A stretch of 48,877 bases of DNA from JBFEYJ01 sp041563315. GTDB taxonomy: Bacteria; Pseudomonadota; Gammaproteobacteria; Thiohalomonadales; Thiohalomonadaceae. Below are positions 33,707 to 42,360 of this stretch, piece after piece. Position numbers and translations under genes: made by a program. The DNA lies in the NCBI GenBank assembly GCA_041563315.1, contig JBFFNE010000016.1, positions 1-48,877 on the forward strand, written 5' to 3'. The notes beneath the pieces are model-generated. The model did not search any database and was not told where the DNA came from. It worked only from the letters and a program-made list of their open reading frames with translations. How positions within the stretch are numbered: the first letter of the stretch is position 1; the number at the start of each line of letters is the position of its first letter.

Positions 33707-34771
33707 TTATTTCACCCTGCGCATCAACGCATACCACACCAGATACACCAGCACGGTCGGTGCAAAAGCGCTGAGCAATGGCGGCAGATTGTAGACAAGT
33801 CCCATGCGACCAAAGATGCCGTTAAACAGATAAAAACCGATACCGATCAGCGCGCCGATAACAATGCGCTGCCCCACCCCGACCGAGCGCATCGAACCAA
33901 AGACAAACGGGATCGCCAACAGAATCATCCCCGCCGTGGCCATCGGGGCGGCGATCCGTGTCCACAGCGAAAGTTCATAGCGCTGTGTCTCCAGTTCGTT
34001 GTCATGTAGATAGCTGAGATAATCCAGCAGATCACGAATTGAGAGGTTCTCAGGCGGGATCGCCACCACATCGATAACCTCGGGAGCAAAGCTGCTTTTC
34101 CAGTCAGCGCTCTGTTCAAACTTGCGGGTAATCTGTTGCTCACCAAAGAAGGTGTGCTCCACCTGCATCAACTGCCATGCCTCATCCTGATACTGGCCCT
34201 GCCTGGCCGAGGTACTCTGCAGGAGCCTGCCATCTGGCGCGAAGCGATAAAGGTGGATGCCACTGGCAAGGCCGTTGATCAACATCCGTTCGATATTTAT
34301 AAAGGTGTCGCCCTCGCGTGCCCACATTCCGCTCTTGACGTTGAGACTGATGTTGTCCGACATCGCTCGTGCACGTTGGTTACGCGCCTCCTTCTCCAGC
34401 GGTGGGGCGATCATCTCGCCCAGTATGGCAGCAATCACCACCAGTAGCGCGCCAACCTTGAAGATCTCGCGCATGATCTGACCCACCGAGATCCCGGACG
34501 CCTGCATCACGGTCAACTCACTGGTATTAGCCAATGCACCGAGTCCCAGCATCGTTCCCAACAGCGCAATCAGGGGAAACAGCTCATAGACCTGTCGTGG
34601 CATCAACATGAGACTGAACTGCAGGGCATCGAGGACCGTATAATTCCCCCGGCCCACGTCGCTGACCTCGCCGACAAAGGTGCTGAAAAAATAGAGCGAA
34701 AGCAGCACGAAAAGTACCGCAAGAACATGCACAGCAATGGTCTTGCCAATGTAATTACCCAACAGCCTCAT
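33707..34771 (-). CDS. lptG: Lipopolysaccharide export permease LptG
   Basis: LptG is one of the two permease subunits of the LptB2FG ABC transporter that pulls lipopolysaccharide from the inner membrane. The 354-residue protein has the YjgP/YjgQ architecture: N-terminal helices (VLAVLFVLLSLYFFSTFVGEV; RQVYELFPLIALLGTMLGLGALANTSELTVMQASG), a periplasmic beta-jellyroll (about 130-260) and three C-terminal helices (WTRIAAPMATAGMILLAIPFVFG onwards). MRLLGNYIG overlaps the lptF stop codon as ATGA, so the pair is translationally coupled; a longer frame starting at 34858 lies inside lptF and is rejected. The lptB gene is not in the window. Confidence 0.94.
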   Translation of the reverse strand: MRLLGNYIGKTIAVHVLAVLFVLLSLYFFSTFVGEVSDVGRGNYTVLDALQFSLMLMPRQVYELFPLIALLGTMLGLGALANTSELTVMQASGISVGQIMREIFKVGALLVVIAAILGEMIAPPLEKEARNQRARAMSDNISLNVKSGMWAREGDTFINIERMLINGLASGIHLYRFAPDGRLLQSTSARQGQYQDEAWQLMQVEHTFFGEQQITRKFEQSADWKSSFAPEVIDVVAIPPENLSIRDLLDYLSYLHDNELETQRYELSLWTRIAAPMATAGMILLAIPFVFGSMRSVGVGQRIVIGALIGIGFYLFNGIFGRMGLVYNLPPLLSAFAPTVLVYLVWYALMRRVK

Positions 34772-35856
34772 GCTAGCGACCTCGCTGGACCACGCATTCG
34801 CAGCTGCTGTCGATAGAGCACGATAACCAGCACCAGAAGCAGCAGATGCACCCACCACATGCCGACCCAGGGAGAAACGTCACCCTTGGCAACCGCGCTG
34901 CGCCCGATAGAGAGCAGGTTGTTGTAGATCACCACCACCATAATACCGACAAATAACCGACCAAAGCGCCCCTGGCGCGGGTTGGTCTTGCTCAGGGGCA
35001 CCGCCAGTAACGCCAGCAACAGGACACTAATGGGGGTAGCGATGCGCCACTGCAGCTCAGCTGCATCGTCAGGATCGTTCGATGCCCACAGGGTGTCCAT
35101 CGGTATGGCTTTGCGACTACGTTTACCCGCGACCACTTCCCGCGTCTGCAGCAACAGCCCATGCTCAGCAAAATGGATTGTGCGGTATTCTAACGTGCCC
35201 ACCGTGCCTTCATAGCGATACCCATCACGCAACAACAGATAACGGTGACCGCTTTGTGGATCAACATAGATACTGGCCGATTTGGCACTCAGCAGGACAA
35301 GCTGGCCGTCCTTGCGCTGGTGAGCGAAAACCCCTGACAACTCGCCTTTAGCCGGTCCGGCCGAAGCGACATAAATCAGCTCATTGCCGCTATCGCTCTG
35401 GGTAAAGCGCCCAGGCACGATCCCTTCGATCTCCACTTTGGCCTGGGCCTCATCCAGCAGACGCTGACTCATCTCCTCAGCCAGCGGAGCGGCGTAAAGG
35501 GCCAGCAGTGCAACAAGTAGCGCGACAATCGCACCGAGCTTCACCACGCTGCTCAACACATGGTCCGGGCCAACAGCACAGGCGGTCATTGCCACCATCT
35601 CACTGTCCTTGTAGAGTCGTCCAAGCGCTAGCATCACCCCGAGAAACAGCGAGACCGGCAGAATCAGCACCATATTACCCACTGACTTGAGAGCAAACAG
35701 ACCCAGCACCACACCGGCAGGATAATCGCCCTCCGCAGCCTCAGCGAGAATCCGCACGAAAGAGCCACTGAGAAAGATCAGCAGTAGCAACAGCGTGACT
35801 CCGAGAAAGGTGAGGCCAATCTCTTTTAACAGATAACGGTGGATAATTAGACCCAC
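34768..35856 (-). CDS. lptF: Lipopolysaccharide export permease LptF
   Basis: The partner permease of LptG. The 362-residue protein has the family pattern: IIHRYLLKEIGLTFLGVTLLLLLIFLSG, then LPVSLFLGVMLALGRLYKDSEMVAM, a periplasmic domain (about 130-265, with GRFTQSDSGNELIYVASAG), and C-terminal helices (PISVLLLALLAVPLSKTNPRQGRFGRL). The start is probably the GTG at 35856 (MGLIIHRYLL). It is transcribed with lptG and diverges from pepA, an arrangement conserved in many gammaproteobacteria. Confidence 0.94.
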   Translation of the reverse strand: MGLIIHRYLLKEIGLTFLGVTLLLLLIFLSGSFVRILAEAAEGDYPAGVVLGLFALKSVGNMVLILPVSLFLGVMLALGRLYKDSEMVAMTACAVGPDHVLSSVVKLGAIVALLVALLALYAAPLAEEMSQRLLDEAQAKVEIEGIVPGRFTQSDSGNELIYVASAGPAKGELSGVFAHQRKDGQLVLLSAKSASIYVDPQSGHRYLLLRDGYRYEGTVGTLEYRTIHFAEHGLLLQTREVVAGKRSRKAIPMDTLWASNDPDDAAELQWRIATPISVLLLALLAVPLSKTNPRQGRFGRLFVGIMVVVIYNNLLSIGRSAVAKGDVSPWVGMWWVHLLLLVLVIVLYRQQLRMRGPARSLA

Positions 35857-35911
35857 TCTCGACGGACCCCATAAAAAAATCGGCAGAACAATGCGATAAT
35901 AGACATGCGCA

Positions 35912-35941
35912 TTGAATGAATCACCCAGTTTACGCTATAGA
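35912..35941 (+). promoter_or_regulatory. Candidate promoter of pepA
   Basis: TTGAAT (35912-35917) and TATAGA (35936-35941) with an 18-base spacer, about 45 bases upstream of the pepA start codon. On the other strand TATTAT (complement of 35896-35901) may be the -10 of lptF. Confidence 0.5.
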
Positions 35942-35979
35942 TAGTGACGACAAAACCATTCCCGCATCCAGGAGTAGCA

Positions 35980-37485
35980 ATGGAATTCACAACCAGCACC
36001 GGTTCTATCACCAGTACCCGCACCGCCTGCCTGATCGTTGGTATCTACGACGGCCGTAAACTCACCCCCAGCGCCCAGGTTCTGGATGAGGCCGCCAAGG
36101 GTTTCATCAAAACCCTGCTGAAAAACGGTGATCTACAAGGCTCAGTCGGCCAGACCTTGCTGGTGCCTGCCCCCCAGGGACTCGTGTGCGAGCGCCTCCT
36201 GCTGGTGGGCTGCGGCAAGGAAAAGGAACTCAATGACCGCAACTACCGCAAAATACTCCAGGCTGCAGCCAAGGGGGTGCTGGGCACCAAAGCGAAGGAT
36301 GCACTCAGCACCCTCGCCGAGTTGCCGTTGTCCGGGCGCGAGCTGGACTGGAAGGTTCGTCAGACGATTGAGGCACTCGGTCACGCACGCTACCGCTTCG
36401 ATCAACTCAAGAGCGAGAAAAAGGACGATGACAAGCCGGTGCTGCGCAAGGTGAGCTTTCCCCATACCACTCGTGGTGAAGGCGCGCTAATCAAGCTGGG
36501 TATCTTGCAGGGGCGCGCGATCAATGAAGGAATCGACCTGAGCAAGGACCTCGCCAACCTGCCCGGCAATGTGTGCACGCCAAATTACCTGGCCGATCAG
36601 GCGCGCCACCTTTCGCGCCAACACAAGAGCATCAAGGCCACTATCCTCGATGAGAAACAGATGGAGAAACTCGGCATGGGCTCCCTGCTCTCAGTCGCGC
36701 GAGGCTCACGCCAGCCACCTCGACTGATCGTCATGGAGTACTCGGGTACCACTGCCAAGAACAAGCAAAAGCCGGTAGTACTGGTGGGCAAGGGACTGAC
36801 CTTCGATGCCGGCGGCATCTCGCTCAAGCCCGCCGCAGGCATGGACGAGATGAAATACGACATGTGCGGCGGTGCCAGCGTGTTCGGCACGATGAAAGCC
36901 ATCGCCGAGATGGAGCTGCCGATCAATGTGGTCGGTGTAGTGCCCAGCTCCGAGAACCTGCCCGACGGCGACGCCAACAAACCCGGCGATGTCGTCACTT
37001 CCATGTCCGGCCAGACCATCGAAATCCTCAATACCGACGCCGAAGGCCGCCTCATTCTGTGTGATGCGCTCACTTACTCGAAGAAATTCGACCCGGCCAT
37101 TGTCATCGACATCGCCACCCTCACCGGCGCTTGCGTGATCGCTCTGGGTAACCATGCTGCTGGCCTGCTGGCGAACGATGACGAGCTGGCCGCCAAGCTG
37201 CTCGAATCCGGTCAGAAAAGTGGTGACCGAGCCTGGCGCTTGCCCCTGTGGGAAGAGTACGACGAGCAACTCAAAAGCCCGTTCGCTGACATGGCCAACA
37301 TTGGTGGCAGGGAAGCCGGTACCATCACCGCTGCCTGCTTCCTCTCCCGCTACACCAAGGAGTATACGTGGGCGCACCTGGATATCGCTGGTACCGCGTG
37401 GAAGAGCGGCGCAGAGAAGGGCGCTACGGGCCGCCCGGTGCCGTTGCTGACCCAGTACCTCATCGACCGTTCAAAGGGTAATTAG
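35980..37485 (+). CDS. pepA: Leucyl aminopeptidase PepA
   Basis: A 501-residue M17 aminopeptidase (E. coli PepA 503), a cytoplasmic hexamer with two metal ions that also binds DNA in E. coli. The active-site motifs are complete: VGKGLTFDAGGISLKP, GMDEMKYDMCGGASV and the family signature NTDAEGRLIL. AGGAG seven bases before MEFTTST supports this start; an upstream ATG at 35944 overlaps the promoter. First gene of the pepA-holC-(acidic protein)-valS cluster. Confidence 0.96.
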   Translation: MEFTTSTGSITSTRTACLIVGIYDGRKLTPSAQVLDEAAKGFIKTLLKNGDLQGSVGQTLLVPAPQGLVCERLLLVGCGKEKELNDRNYRKILQAAAKGVLGTKAKDALSTLAELPLSGRELDWKVRQTIEALGHARYRFDQLKSEKKDDDKPVLRKVSFPHTTRGEGALIKLGILQGRAINEGIDLSKDLANLPGNVCTPNYLADQARHLSRQHKSIKATILDEKQMEKLGMGSLLSVARGSRQPPRLIVMEYSGTTAKNKQKPVVLVGKGLTFDAGGISLKPAAGMDEMKYDMCGGASVFGTMKAIAEMELPINVVGVVPSSENLPDGDANKPGDVVTSMSGQTIEILNTDAEGRLILCDALTYSKKFDPAIVIDIATLTGACVIALGNHAAGLLANDDELAAKLLESGQKSGDRAWRLPLWEEYDEQLKSPFADMANIGGREAGTITAACFLSRYTKEYTWAHLDIAGTAWKSGAEKGATGRPVPLLTQYLIDRSKGN

Positions 37486-37503
37486 TCTGGATAGCCGCAG
37501 ACC

Positions 37504-37537
37504 GGCTTAGGCCGATAAGGTCATAAGGCCATAAGCC
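37504..37537. repeat. GGCTTA-type hairpin between pepA and holC
   Basis: GGCTTAGGCC (37504-37513) pairs with GGCCATAAGCC (37527-37537) with one bulged base. It shares its outer arms with the palindrome at 25862-25884. It lies 19 bases after the pepA stop codon and may limit read-through or stabilise the pepA transcript. Confidence 0.55.
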
Positions 37538-37619
37538 GACTCCGGAAACCGGGTTCGGATAAAGGCTTACGCATCATCCAACCGACAGTCAGATGAACAC
37601 AGGGCATTCAAAGCGAAAT

Positions 37620-38054
37620 ATGACAAGGGTCGATTTCTATATCCTCGAAGACAGCGCCGCAGAGGCGCGGCAACATTTCGCCTGCCGCCTCGCGGAGAAG
37701 GCCTGGCAACAGGGGCATAAGGTCTACATCCACACCGACGACGCTGCCAGCAGCAAAGAACTGGACGACCTCTTGTGGAGCTTTCGTGCCGAGAGCTTCC
37801 TCCCCCACAGCCTGGACAGCGCCAGCGAGGCCGACAGCGTCAGAGTACACGTCGGATACAGTGAGGCACCCCTGCACCATGATGATGTCCTTATTAACAT
37901 GGGGCGAGAGGTGCCACTGTTTTTCAGCCGCTTCAAGCGGGTCGCTGAGGTGATCGCCGGTGATGAATCCGTCCGGCAGGCAGGGCGCGAGCGATACCGG
38001 TTTTACCGTGAGAGAGGCTATCCTTTAGCATCGCACAGTATCAAAACGGGATAG
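37620..38054 (+). CDS. holC: DNA polymerase III chi subunit HolC
   Basis: HolC links the clamp loader to single-stranded DNA-binding protein. The 144-residue protein has the family features: MTRVDFYILEDSAAEARQHFACRLAEKAWQQGHKVYIHTDD at its start, LDDLLWSFRAESFLPHS, and the late INMGREVPLFFSRFKRVAEVI. The start MTRVDFYIL matches homologues; an in-frame ATG nine codons upstream is possible. It lies between pepA and valS as in E. coli and Pseudomonas. (Motifs are given only in short pieces.). Confidence 0.92.
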   Translation: MTRVDFYILEDSAAEARQHFACRLAEKAWQQGHKVYIHTDDAASSKELDDLLWSFRAESFLPHSLDSASEADSVRVHVGYSEAPLHHDDVLINMGREVPLFFSRFKRVAEVIAGDESVRQAGRERYRFYRERGYPLASHSIKTG

Positions 38055-38060
38055 GCAACG

Positions 38061-38486
38061 ATGAGCGACACTAACAAGCGAAAACGCCCGGCTCGCCAGA
38101 CCGATTCGAAGGGCAAGCTACTCGCCGAACTGGACTCGCTCAAGGAGCTGCTCATTGAGCAAAAGCGCCAGCTAGACAGCACTGATGCAGAAATCCCGGT
38201 GCTCAACGAGGTCCTCGACATCGCCTCCGATGAGACGGAGGCATCAATCCCGGTACTGGAGGAAGTCGCCTTTCCCCTGGAAAATGAGACCGTTGGCGCC
38301 ACAGATACCGAGTCATTACCGCAAAGCGGCAATAATAAAGAAACCTCATCCCCGCTCGACGAACAGGAGTTGAGCAAGCTCATCGACATGCTGGTCGGTC
38401 ACCGCCTGCGCCGGCTCAGACCGAAGATTAAGGAAGAGGTCCTTGAAGAGCTACAGCGACTCTACCCGGAGCTGTTCAGGCATTAG
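38061..38486 (+). CDS. Acidic protein with repeated IPVL(N/E)EV motif
   Basis: A 141-residue protein, six bases downstream of holC. It begins with a basic stretch (NKRKRPARQTDSKGK) and a short helix, then a low-complexity acidic region with two copies of one motif, AEIPVLNEVLD and ASIPVLEEVAF, 20-odd residues apart, and ends in a helical domain (LSKLIDMLVGHRLRRLRPKIKEEVLEELQRLYPELF). Similar IPVL-type motif proteins occur beside holC in other proteobacteria, but I know of no function. The position suggests a role at the replisome or merely a conserved operon. Hypothetical. Confidence 0.75.
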   Translation: MSDTNKRKRPARQTDSKGKLLAELDSLKELLIEQKRQLDSTDAEIPVLNEVLDIASDETEASIPVLEEVAFPLENETVGATDTESLPQSGNNKETSSPLDEQELSKLIDMLVGHRLRRLRPKIKEEVLEELQRLYPELFRH

Positions 38487-38497
38487 TCTTCTCCCTT

Positions 38498-38649
38498 CTA
38501 CGGCACGGCAGCGAGAATATCGGACAAACGGTCATAGATCATGAAATGGCCACCACCTTCTAGTATGTCTGCTTTACAGTTAGGCAGTTTATCCGCCAGC
38601 CTTCGGCGTCTTTCGCACCATGCCAAAGCCGTACCGGCGCATTAACCTC
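38498..38649 (-). pseudogene. Remnant of an alpha/beta-hydrolase gene (C-terminal part, frameshifted)
   Basis: On the minus strand, 38649 downwards reads EVNAPVRLWHGAKDA, the usual beta-strand and catalytic Asp segment of alpha/beta hydrolases, and a second frame continues RRLADKLPNCKADILEGGG then HFMIYDRLSDILAAVP and a stop at 38498-38500. The second piece contains the catalytic His in GGGHF. The two are in different frames, and several residues normally found between them are missing, so a deletion with a frameshift has occurred. A stop codon lies a few codons before the first piece and no N-terminal half is seen. It sits between the acidic protein gene and valS. Confidence 0.7.
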
Positions 38650-38836
38650 AGAGGCCCCCTAAGGTTGATGTATCGCGGGGAGAGGGGGGGCACGGCGATC
38701 TTCTCCCCATATTCCTGTTGTTCTTATAACTAAAATCCAATGAAACACAATTAATCCTAACTAAACGAGTATCCCCCTCATTCCGTTGATATTGCCCCTC
38801 GGAATGGGCATTCCCCTCCTAAAGGCCGTTCTAGGA

Positions 38837-38842
38837 TATAAT
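38837..38842 (+). promoter_or_regulatory. -10 box of a valS promoter
   Basis: A perfect TATAAT lies 29 bases before the valS ATG, but no -35 box with normal spacing is evident. A small palindrome, GGAATG-GG-CATTCC (38801-38814), overlaps the -35 region and might bind a regulator. Confidence 0.5.
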
Positions 38843-38870
38843 CGTTTTTTTCGAACAACCCAGACCATAA

Positions 38871-41804
38871 ATGCCTGAAACCATGGATAAAAGCTATAAC
38901 CCCCACGCTATCGAGCAACGCTGGTACCAGACTTGGGAAGAGAATGGCTACTTCGCACCCAGGACCGAGCAGGGCGACAATGCCGATGCCTACTGCATCA
39001 TGATTCCGCCGCCCAATGTCACCGGCACCCTGCACATGGGCCACGCCTTCCAGGACACCATCATGGATGCGCTAACCCGCTACCACCGCATGAAGGGCGA
39101 TAACACCCTGTGGCAGCCGGGCACCGACCATGCCGGCATCGCCACCCAGATGGTGGTGGAGCGCCAGCTCGCCGCCGAGGGCAAATCGCGTCACGACCTG
39201 GGCCGCGAAGCGTTCATCGATCGGGTGTGGGAATGGAAGACCGAGTCCGGCGGCCACATCACCCGCCAGCTGCGCCGCATGGGTGCCAGCCCCGACTGGT
39301 CACGCGAACGCTTCACCATGGACGAGGGGCTCTCCGACGCGGTCAAAGAAGTCTTCGTCCGCCTCCATGAAGAGGGCCTCATCTATCGCGGCAAGCGCCT
39401 GGTTAACTGGGACCCGGTGCTGCACACCGCGGTCTCCGACCTGGAGGTCGTCTCCGAGGAGGAACAGGGCCACCTGTGGCACTTCCGCTATCCGCTCACC
39501 GACGGCAGCGGGCATCTGGTGGTCGCCACCACCCGCCCCGAGACCATGCTCGGCGATACCGCAGTGGCGGTGCACCCCGAGGACGAACGCTACAAGCACC
39601 TCATCGGCAAGACCATCACGCTGCCGCTGGTCGGCCGCGAGATCCCGATCATCGCCGACGACTACGTCGACCCCGAGTTCGGTACTGGCTGCGTCAAGAT
39701 CACACCGGCGCACGACTTTAATGACTATGCAATGGGACAACGACATAAATTAGCCAACGTGAATGTGATGAACCCTGATGGTTCCATCCGTTCTATTGCT
39801 GAGGTTGTTATTCCCGAGGGTGGCACACTGCATGTACCTGGTGATGAACCAAAAATGCTTGGTGATGAGGACATGAGCGCCTATTTGGTCACCACGTGCC
39901 CACTTCCAGAGAAATATGCCGGGAAAGATCGCTACGAGGCACGCGACGAGATCGTACACGACCTCAAGGCACTGGACCTGCTGGAGAAGATCGACGACCA
40001 CAAGCTGATGGTGCCGCGCGGCGACCGCACCGGCACCGTCATCGAGCCCTTCCTCACCGACCAGTGGTTCGTCGATCTCACCCGCGAGACCCAGCCCGAC
40101 GGCCGCCCTGGGGGCAAGAGTGCGATCACCGAGCCGGCGCTCCAGGCAGTGCGCGGCGGCGACATCACCTTTACACCGAAAAACTGGGAGAACACCTACT
40201 TCCAGTGGCTGGAGAATATCCAGGACTGGTGCATCAGCCGCCAGATCTGGTGGGGCCATCGCATTCCCGCCTGGTACGACGAACAGGGCAACATCTACGT
40301 CGGCCGCAGCGAGGCCGAGGTGCGCGAAAAGCACCAGCTCGGTTCCGAGATCGCCCTGAGTCAGGACAACGATGTGCTCGACACCTGGTTCTCCTCCGCC
40401 CTGTGGCCCTTCTCCACCCTGGGCTGGCCGGAGCAGACTGACGCGCTCAAGACCTTCTACCCCACCAGCGTGCTGGTCACCGGCTTTGACATCATCTTCT
40501 TCTGGGTCGCCCGCATGATCATGATGGGCAAGAAGTTCATCGGCGACGTGCCATTCAAGGAGATTTACATCCACGGCCTGGTACGCGACTCGCACGGCCA
40601 GAAGATGTCCAAATCCAAGGGCAACGTGCTCGATCCGATTGATCTGATTGACGGCATCGACCTCGAATCGCTGGTTGCCAAACGCACCAGCGGCCTGATG
40701 CAGCCCGAGATGGCGAAGAAGATCGAGAAGCAGACCTACAGCGATTTTGCCGACGGCATCCCAGCCTTCGGCACCGACGCGTTGCGTTTCACCTTTGCCT
40801 CCCTGGCCTCCACTGGTCGCGACATCAACTTCGATCTCGGCCGTATCGAAGGCTACCGCAACTTCTGCAACAAGCTGTGGAACGCCGCCAACTATGTGCT
40901 GATGCAGACCGAAGGCAAGGACTGCGGCGCCGCGGGTGGTGAGGTGGAACTCTCGCCTGCCGACCGCTGGATCATCTCGCGCCTGCAGCAGACCGAAAAG
41001 ACTGTCAGCGAGGCAATCGACAACTACCGCTTCGACATTGCCGCCAGCGCGATCTACGAATTCACCTGGGACGAATACTGCGCCTGGTACCTGGAGCTCT
41101 CCAAGCCGGTGCTCTATGGCGAGCACAGCGCTCCGGAACTGCAGCGCGGCACCCGCCGCACCCTGGTGCGCGTCCTCGAGACCATCCTGCGCCTGGCCCA
41201 CCCCATAATGCCCTACATCACCGAGGAGATCTGGCAGAAGATTGCCCCGCTGGCCGGCAAGGATGGCGCAACGATCATGCTGCAGCCATACCCGCAAGCC
41301 GACGAGTCGAAGATCGACGAAAAGGCAGAAAGGGAGATGAAGTGGGTGATGGAGTTCATCGTCGGCGTACGCAAGATTCGCTCCGGCATGAACATCGCCC
41401 CGAGCAAACCGCTGCCGGTGCTGCTCGCCAACGGCACGGCCCAGGACATCGCCTGGCTCGACGCCAACGAAGCCTTCATTAAATCCCTGGCCAAGACCGA
41501 ATCGATCACTTGGCTTGCCCCAGATGAAGAGGCCCCCGAATCAGCCACCTCCCTGATCGGCGAGATGAAGATCCTCGTGCCCATAGCCGGCCTCATCGAC
41601 AAGGACGCCGAACTCGCCCGCCTGACCAAGGAGATCGACCGCCTGGAAAAAGAGGTGCAGCGCACCGAAGGCAAGCTCGGCAACGAAAAGTTCGTCGGCA
41701 AGGCCCCGGTCGATGTGGTGCAGAAAGAGCGCGACAAGCTAGCCGAGGCCAGAGCATCGCTTGAGTCGTTGCAGGAGCAAAAGGCAAAAATAGCGAAGCT
41801 GTAA
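38871..41804 (+). CDS. valS: Valyl-tRNA synthetase ValS
   Basis: The 977-residue class Ia synthetase charges tRNA-Val and edits mischarged threonine. The HIGH motif is in PPNVTGTLHMGHAF, the KMSKS motif in GQKMSKSKGNVLDP, the editing domain includes TRPETMLGDTAVAVHPED and GTGCVKITPAHDFND, and the C-terminus is the usual coiled coil (ELARLTKEIDRLEKEVQR). It may start instead at MDKSYNPHAIEQ, four codons later; neither start has a clear ribosome-binding site. Codon usage changes abruptly between 39717 and 39941: by hand count 32 of 75 codons end in G or C there, against 69 of 75 in a preceding stretch. The protein frame and family motifs remain intact. An intrinsic terminator follows. Confidence 0.96.
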   Translation: MPETMDKSYNPHAIEQRWYQTWEENGYFAPRTEQGDNADAYCIMIPPPNVTGTLHMGHAFQDTIMDALTRYHRMKGDNTLWQPGTDHAGIATQMVVERQLAAEGKSRHDLGREAFIDRVWEWKTESGGHITRQLRRMGASPDWSRERFTMDEGLSDAVKEVFVRLHEEGLIYRGKRLVNWDPVLHTAVSDLEVVSEEEQGHLWHFRYPLTDGSGHLVVATTRPETMLGDTAVAVHPEDERYKHLIGKTITLPLVGREIPIIADDYVDPEFGTGCVKITPAHDFNDYAMGQRHKLANVNVMNPDGSIRSIAEVVIPEGGTLHVPGDEPKMLGDEDMSAYLVTTCPLPEKYAGKDRYEARDEIVHDLKALDLLEKIDDHKLMVPRGDRTGTVIEPFLTDQWFVDLTRETQPDGRPGGKSAITEPALQAVRGGDITFTPKNWENTYFQWLENIQDWCISRQIWWGHRIPAWYDEQGNIYVGRSEAEVREKHQLGSEIALSQDNDVLDTWFSSALWPFSTLGWPEQTDALKTFYPTSVLVTGFDIIFFWVARMIMMGKKFIGDVPFKEIYIHGLVRDSHGQKMSKSKGNVLDPIDLIDGIDLESLVAKRTSGLMQPEMAKKIEKQTYSDFADGIPAFGTDALRFTFASLASTGRDINFDLGRIEGYRNFCNKLWNAANYVLMQTEGKDCGAAGGEVELSPADRWIISRLQQTEKTVSEAIDNYRFDIAASAIYEFTWDEYCAWYLELSKPVLYGEHSAPELQRGTRRTLVRVLETILRLAHPIMPYITEEIWQKIAPLAGKDGATIMLQPYPQADESKIDEKAEREMKWVMEFIVGVRKIRSGMNIAPSKPLPVLLANGTAQDIAWLDANEAFIKSLAKTESITWLAPDEEAPESATSLIGEMKILVPIAGLIDKDAELARLTKEIDRLEKEVQRTEGKLGNEKFVGKAPVDVVQKERDKLAEARASLESLQEQKAKIAKL

Positions 41805-41823
41805 TAGCTCACTCTCGAAGAAC

Positions 41824-41847
41824 AAAGCGGGCATAGCCCGCTTTTTT
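41824..41847 (+). terminator. Intrinsic terminator of valS
   Basis: AAAGCGGGC (41824-41832) and GCCCGCTTT (41836-41844) form a 9-bp stem with loop ATA, followed by a T-run to 41847. This is a textbook Rho-independent terminator 20 bases after the valS stop codon. Confidence 0.93.
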
Positions 41848-42360
41848 CTTGCCCGAATTCCGGAGCAACAGCCTGAAAACCAGAGGCCGGATGGTCCAAA
41901 ACAAATTCCAATGTAAAGTATGTGTTAATTAAACGCCAAATCACTCACTAATCAAGGAATCAAAATTGCAGGCGCTGGAAAGCTACCTATCATTGCACTA
42001 ACACAGACAACGGCGTCGTTTTCAATTGGGGAACGTCGGGGTATTTCAGGATGTCATACTCCGGGCTGTTGTCTGTTGAGCAGGACGCTCAAAACAAACG
42101 CGCCACCAGGAGCAGTATGCTACTAACCGGCAGCATCCGGAAATTGGTCTGACCGCTAGCGGGTACACAACCTGCACACACAGCGCTCCTCCCTTTTCCA
42201 TGCCAACGTCCAGACCCGGGTTCGTGATACCCACCATCGAATCCAATGCGCAGGTCCACTGCCGGCTTTCTGCCATCGTCTCCACCCGTGTGGTGCACTC
42301 TTGAATGTACCCCCCCATGCCTGCCTGTATCTGGCAGAGCGAACATGAAGGAGCTTTACG
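41848..42360. other. Long intergenic region before the unknown exported protein gene
   Basis: These 513 bases have no recognised gene on either strand; overlapping short frames at 42046-42386 on the minus strand are not convincing. The region is rich in secondary structure: the three-way junction at 42003-42076, an adjoining hairpin TTGAGC (42076-42081) / GCTCAA (42087-42092), and a CCGCTAGCGG palindrome near 42152-42161. AAGGAG at its right end serves the next gene. Confidence 0.55.
42003..42076 (+). ncRNA. Predicted three-way-junction RNA
   Basis: Pairing was traced by hand on the plus strand. P1: 42003-42014 (ACAGACAACGGC) with 42065-42076 (GCTGTTGTCTGT), 12 pairs. P2: 42017-42023 (CGTTTTC) with 42029-42035 (GGGAACG), loop AATTG. 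P3: 42037-42044 (CGGGGTAT) with 42056-42063 (ATACTCCG), loop of 11. The junction strands are only GT, T and G. Four of the 27 pairs are G-U on this strand and would be A-C mismatches on the other, which favours a plus-strand transcript. It does not match the purine, TPP, c-di-GMP or hammerhead motifs I know. Transcription is not shown. Confidence 0.6.

Noticed and set aside
39750..41297. 515-codon open frame antisense to valS
   Set aside because: Same codon-bias effect; valS motifs on the plus strand are intact and the antisense translation is not protein-like.
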